A DNA stretch of 64,000 nt from positions 2,108,001 to 2,172,000 of the forward strand of contig JALJCQ010000015.1 of the NCBI GenBank assembly GCA_023091665.1. The letters run 5' to 3'. Both the position numbers and the translations under genes were made by a program. The notes beneath the pieces were generated by a model. The model made no database searches, was not told the DNA's origin, and saw only the letters and a program-made list of their open reading frames with translations. This DNA is from Pythium myriotylum (taxonomy: Eukaryota; Oomycota; Peronosporomycetes; Pythiales; Pythiaceae). Below are positions 61,531 to 64,000 of this stretch, piece by piece; the stretch's first letter is position 1, and each line of letters begins with the position of its first letter.

Positions 61531-62028
61531 TTAATTACAAGAACGCGAGCGTGAATGTATAATACACATGGATTCATGAATCGAACATCTCTGAGTGGCA
61601 ATCTTGCGATGCGCCTGGGTCGACGACAAAACTGTCATGCTGATATGACTCAGATGAGATGCGTATCCGTCATATCAAATGGATGCTGTGGCAGTAGAAC
61701 TTGAAATTGAGTTATAGCGATTCAACGCGAAACAGGGTTTCGGAGCATGACCAAGTATGGATGCACAATAGCACACTGTCCATCAGAAACTCGCACAAGT
61801 CACAGATGAGCGTCAGATCTGACTCGTGGCGTGGACCACATTTCACTCCTAAATAACAACTTGTCCCGAACATTGCGTCGCGCAAAACACTCTGAACTTG
61901 CAACAAATCCCTCGACTCTTTTGGTTGGCCGCAGCTCCTCCAGCCATTCACACGCTTGGTCTTGTCTCCGCCGTCACAACCGATTCCTGTGGAGCCGTTC
62001 ATTAGCTGAGAAGCAAGAATCAAGCAAA
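61531..62028. other. intergenic region before eL30
   Basis: About 500 bases between member D and the ribosomal protein gene. No coding sequence is supported. A TTCATTAGCTGAG sequence near 61999-62011 resembles the oomycete initiator core and lies about 20 bases before the eL30 start. Confidence 0.4.
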
Positions 62029-62784
62029 ATGGTTGCCTCTAAGAAGACGGTATGGAAGAGACTCGCTTTGTCTTGATGGCGCCCGTCGCTGTCGGCTCCT
62101 CGCTGCTGCCTACACCTCTCTTCCATCCGTTGGACGAGGATCGAAATGAATGAGCAAAGCGCTGGAGCGATCGCCTCCTCACTGTCACGGAGAGTCGAGG
62201 CCTCGCTCCGGAGCGGCGCTCACAACCATTGCGACCCACGATAACTGGTTACAGAGACTTTGCCCGTGGTTGAGCTCCATCTACAGCATAGAGCTCCTGC
62301 GAGGCAGAAGGCGGAAGTCGACCTGCTAGCAGCGACGGCGGCGACATCTCACCGAAACATGACAGGAAGCGCTGACATCGTATGCGTATTATTCGTGATG
62401 CCGAGAACAGAAGAAGACCACGGAGAACATCAACTCGCGTCTGCAGTTGGTGATGCGCTCGGGTAAGGTCGCGCTTGGCTACAAGCAGACCCTGAAGAGC
62501 CTCCGCTCCACCAAGGGTAAGTTCTCAACATGCTCAGTGCCAGGAAGGAGAAAGTTCTTATTCATGTGTTCTCCATAGCCAAGCTCGTGATCATCGCCTC
62601 GAACACGCCCCCGCTCGTCAAGTCGGAGGTTGAGTACTACTCGATGCTTGCCAAGACGCCTGTGCACCACTTCGCCGGTACCAACAACGACCTTGGTACG
62701 GCCTGTGGTAAGTACTTCCGCGTCGGTGTCATGACCGTCCTCGACGCCGGTGACTCGGACATCCTCCGCTCGGCCTCGGAGTAA
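62029..62784 (+). CDS. RPL30: 60S ribosomal protein eL30
   Basis: Three exons (62029-62049, 62411-62516, 62579-62784) encode 110 residues. Family sequence is plain: [55 protein letters not shown] and [10 protein letters not shown] at the end. The protein sits on the large ribosomal subunit at the interface with the small one. The first exon codes only for seven residues (MVASKKT) and is followed by a 361-base intron, far longer than any other here, a common trait of ribosomal protein genes in eukaryotes and sometimes a host for small RNAs. I found no clear C and D box pair in it. Confidence 0.95.
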
Positions 62785-62999
62785 ATCTTTCGTCAGATGA
62801 CAACGGATCAACTTTAGCTTAGTCTTTCGCTCAGCCAAGTTAATACCATGTCTTCTTGAGGCATCAATGGGTTGTATCTGCTTCGTAAAGTCGGTGGGCA
62901 CAGTGATCCAGGTTTGGAGTCCTTCTCTCAGTCCTTTAATTCACATGTCCCAAAGAATCGGTACTACTATGTTCACTTCAACAAGGAAAATTGTTGTGT

Positions 63000-63938
63000 C
63001 TATTCTGGCTTGAACTTGTTCGCTTTTTTGAGTTTCTCGACAATTTGTCGATCCTCTTCGAAACGTTCTCGCAGAGACTTCAATTCTACACCGCCGCAAA
63101 ACAGAGGTCAGCTCAGCACGACTTGGTACAATGATAAAACGTAAAAGATACGTACGCCCTCTCTTCTTCTCGCGCATCTGGAAACGGTAGAAGTTCTCCA
63201 GCTCCTTTGACTTCTGCTTCTTGATCGGCTGAGCGAACTCCTCTGGCAAAGGCTTCTTTCTCTTGGAGCTTACAACCGTGACGAAACCATCTTCATCTAC
63301 CTGATTCTTCAGTTCTTCGAGCCGGCGCGTCTCCTATGATTTTTACAGCAACGATCTATCAGTTCTAGGAGAAGACTCAGGAAAAATAGTAAGGCCGTAC
63401 CTCCTCTTCTTCTGCATCGAAGTTGGCCATGAATCGATCAGCGATGTTCTTGACGGCTTCAAGGCCGGGTTTGTTGGCACGGTACTGCTCCAAATAGGCT
63501 TAAACATACACACAGAGAATTAGTGTCAACTTGTCGTAACAATGCTGACCGCGAGCTTGTAGCAGTACCTTGAAGCCCTGTCGTCTCGAAGGGCATATCG
63601 CATTCCAACTGAGTAACCTTGAGCAGTTCCTCCACGGCCTTTTCGGACTTGAAAACGACATGCGCCGTCTTTGCAAGAAGCGGGTCGCTCTCGTCAGGAA
63701 CTGATCCCGACACGATGTGCTGAACAGATCCAACGCTCGACAAACACTTGCGCAGCCAGTCGTCGTCACTGTTGGTCGGCAGATTCACGATGTAGACCGT
63801 GCGCCCCGCAGCGAAGATCGACTCGCCGCCTTTCTCGCCCTCTTTCGTGTGGTGCTTCTTGACGTAAATGTATCGCTGGAACGGGCCGCGCGCCAGTGGC
63901 AGCGCGATCGCGTGGTACCCGCCGACAGAAGTTGCCAT
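63000..63938 (-). CDS. RRP7: ribosome biogenesis protein Rrp7
   Basis: Four exons (63938-63569, 63498-63401, 63333-63156, 63085-63000) encode 243 residues, close to the usual length. The N-terminal part holds an RRM-like fold (RTVYIVNLPTNSDDDWL, HVVFKSEKAVEEL). The middle is helical and acidic (NIADRFMANFDAEEEE), and the C-terminus has the family signature ELENFYRFQMREKKRG followed by LKSLRERFEEDRQIVEKLKK. Rrp7 works in the nucleolus on early 18S rRNA processing within the UTP-C complex. Splice joins keep the frame, with three introns of 70, 67 and 70 bases. An in-frame ATG at 63986 is an alternative start. It is convergent with eL30. Confidence 0.88.
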
Positions 63939-64000
63939 CGATGTTGCTTGGACCTGCTTGACGCCGATTTGGCTGGGCAGCAGCATGTGCGAACTTAACA

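Noticed and set aside
1..64000. tRNA genes, rRNA, CRISPR arrays or telomeric repeats
   Set aside because: None was seen by eye; a tRNAscan-type search was not possible here.

Overview
This window looks like nuclear DNA from an oomycete (Phytophthora/Pythium-like; the genus cannot be fixed from the sequence). The signs are dense genes on both strands, short GT-AG introns of about 44-80 bases in otherwise long exons, GC-rich exons, and oomycete-style proteins such as a BT1-family transporter, a bZIP-PAS regulator and an NAD-type MTHFD. There are no bacterial operons, CRISPR arrays or phage genes. Exon limits below were set by hand from reading frame, GT/AG sites and family conservation.

Layout. 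0-4.5 kb: a PH-domain kinase that runs off the left edge, a GNAT acetyltransferase and a TPR-methyltransferase fusion. 4.5-6.7 kb: gene-poor, with foldback sequences. 6.7-15.5 kb: a Myb-SHAQKYF regulator, then two almost identical V-ATPase subunit a genes facing each other around a small membrane-protein gene. 15.8-26.9 kb: an XMAP215/Dis1-type microtubule protein divergent from a Hook-like coiled-coil protein. 27-31.4 kb: an MDP-1-like phosphatase, then a JmjC and a SET protein, both starting with signal peptides. 32-41.7 kb: a single-pass membrane protein, a RABL3-like GTPase, capping protein alpha, a dynein-2 intermediate-chain-like WD40 protein, an aconitase-superfamily hydro-lyase and MTHFD. 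41.8-48 kb: an Arb2/FAM172-AGC kinase fusion and a PX-PDZ-PDZ-coiled-coil scaffold. 49-53.7 kb: bZIP-PAS and BT1. 53.7-58.4 kb: an unknown protein with an OB-fold-like tail and a single-pass membrane protein. 62-64 kb: ribosomal protein eL30 and Rrp7.

The most novel part is 56.3-61.5 kb: five very small genes (four on +, one on -) that share a core helix ending in P-x4-(Y/M)-x-x-W, usually a phase-0 intron just after the core, and an Ala-rich C-terminus. They resemble nothing I recognise and look like a local, fast-diverging family. Other notable points are the CDS-bounded inverted V-ATPase duplication, the Arb2-kinase fusion, and the adjacent secretory-pathway SET and JmjC genes.

Several genes fit cytoskeletal or flagellar work in a zoospore-forming organism (XMAP215, Hook, RABL3, dynein-2 intermediate chain, capping protein), but they are interleaved with unrelated housekeeping genes and there is no sign of co-regulation.
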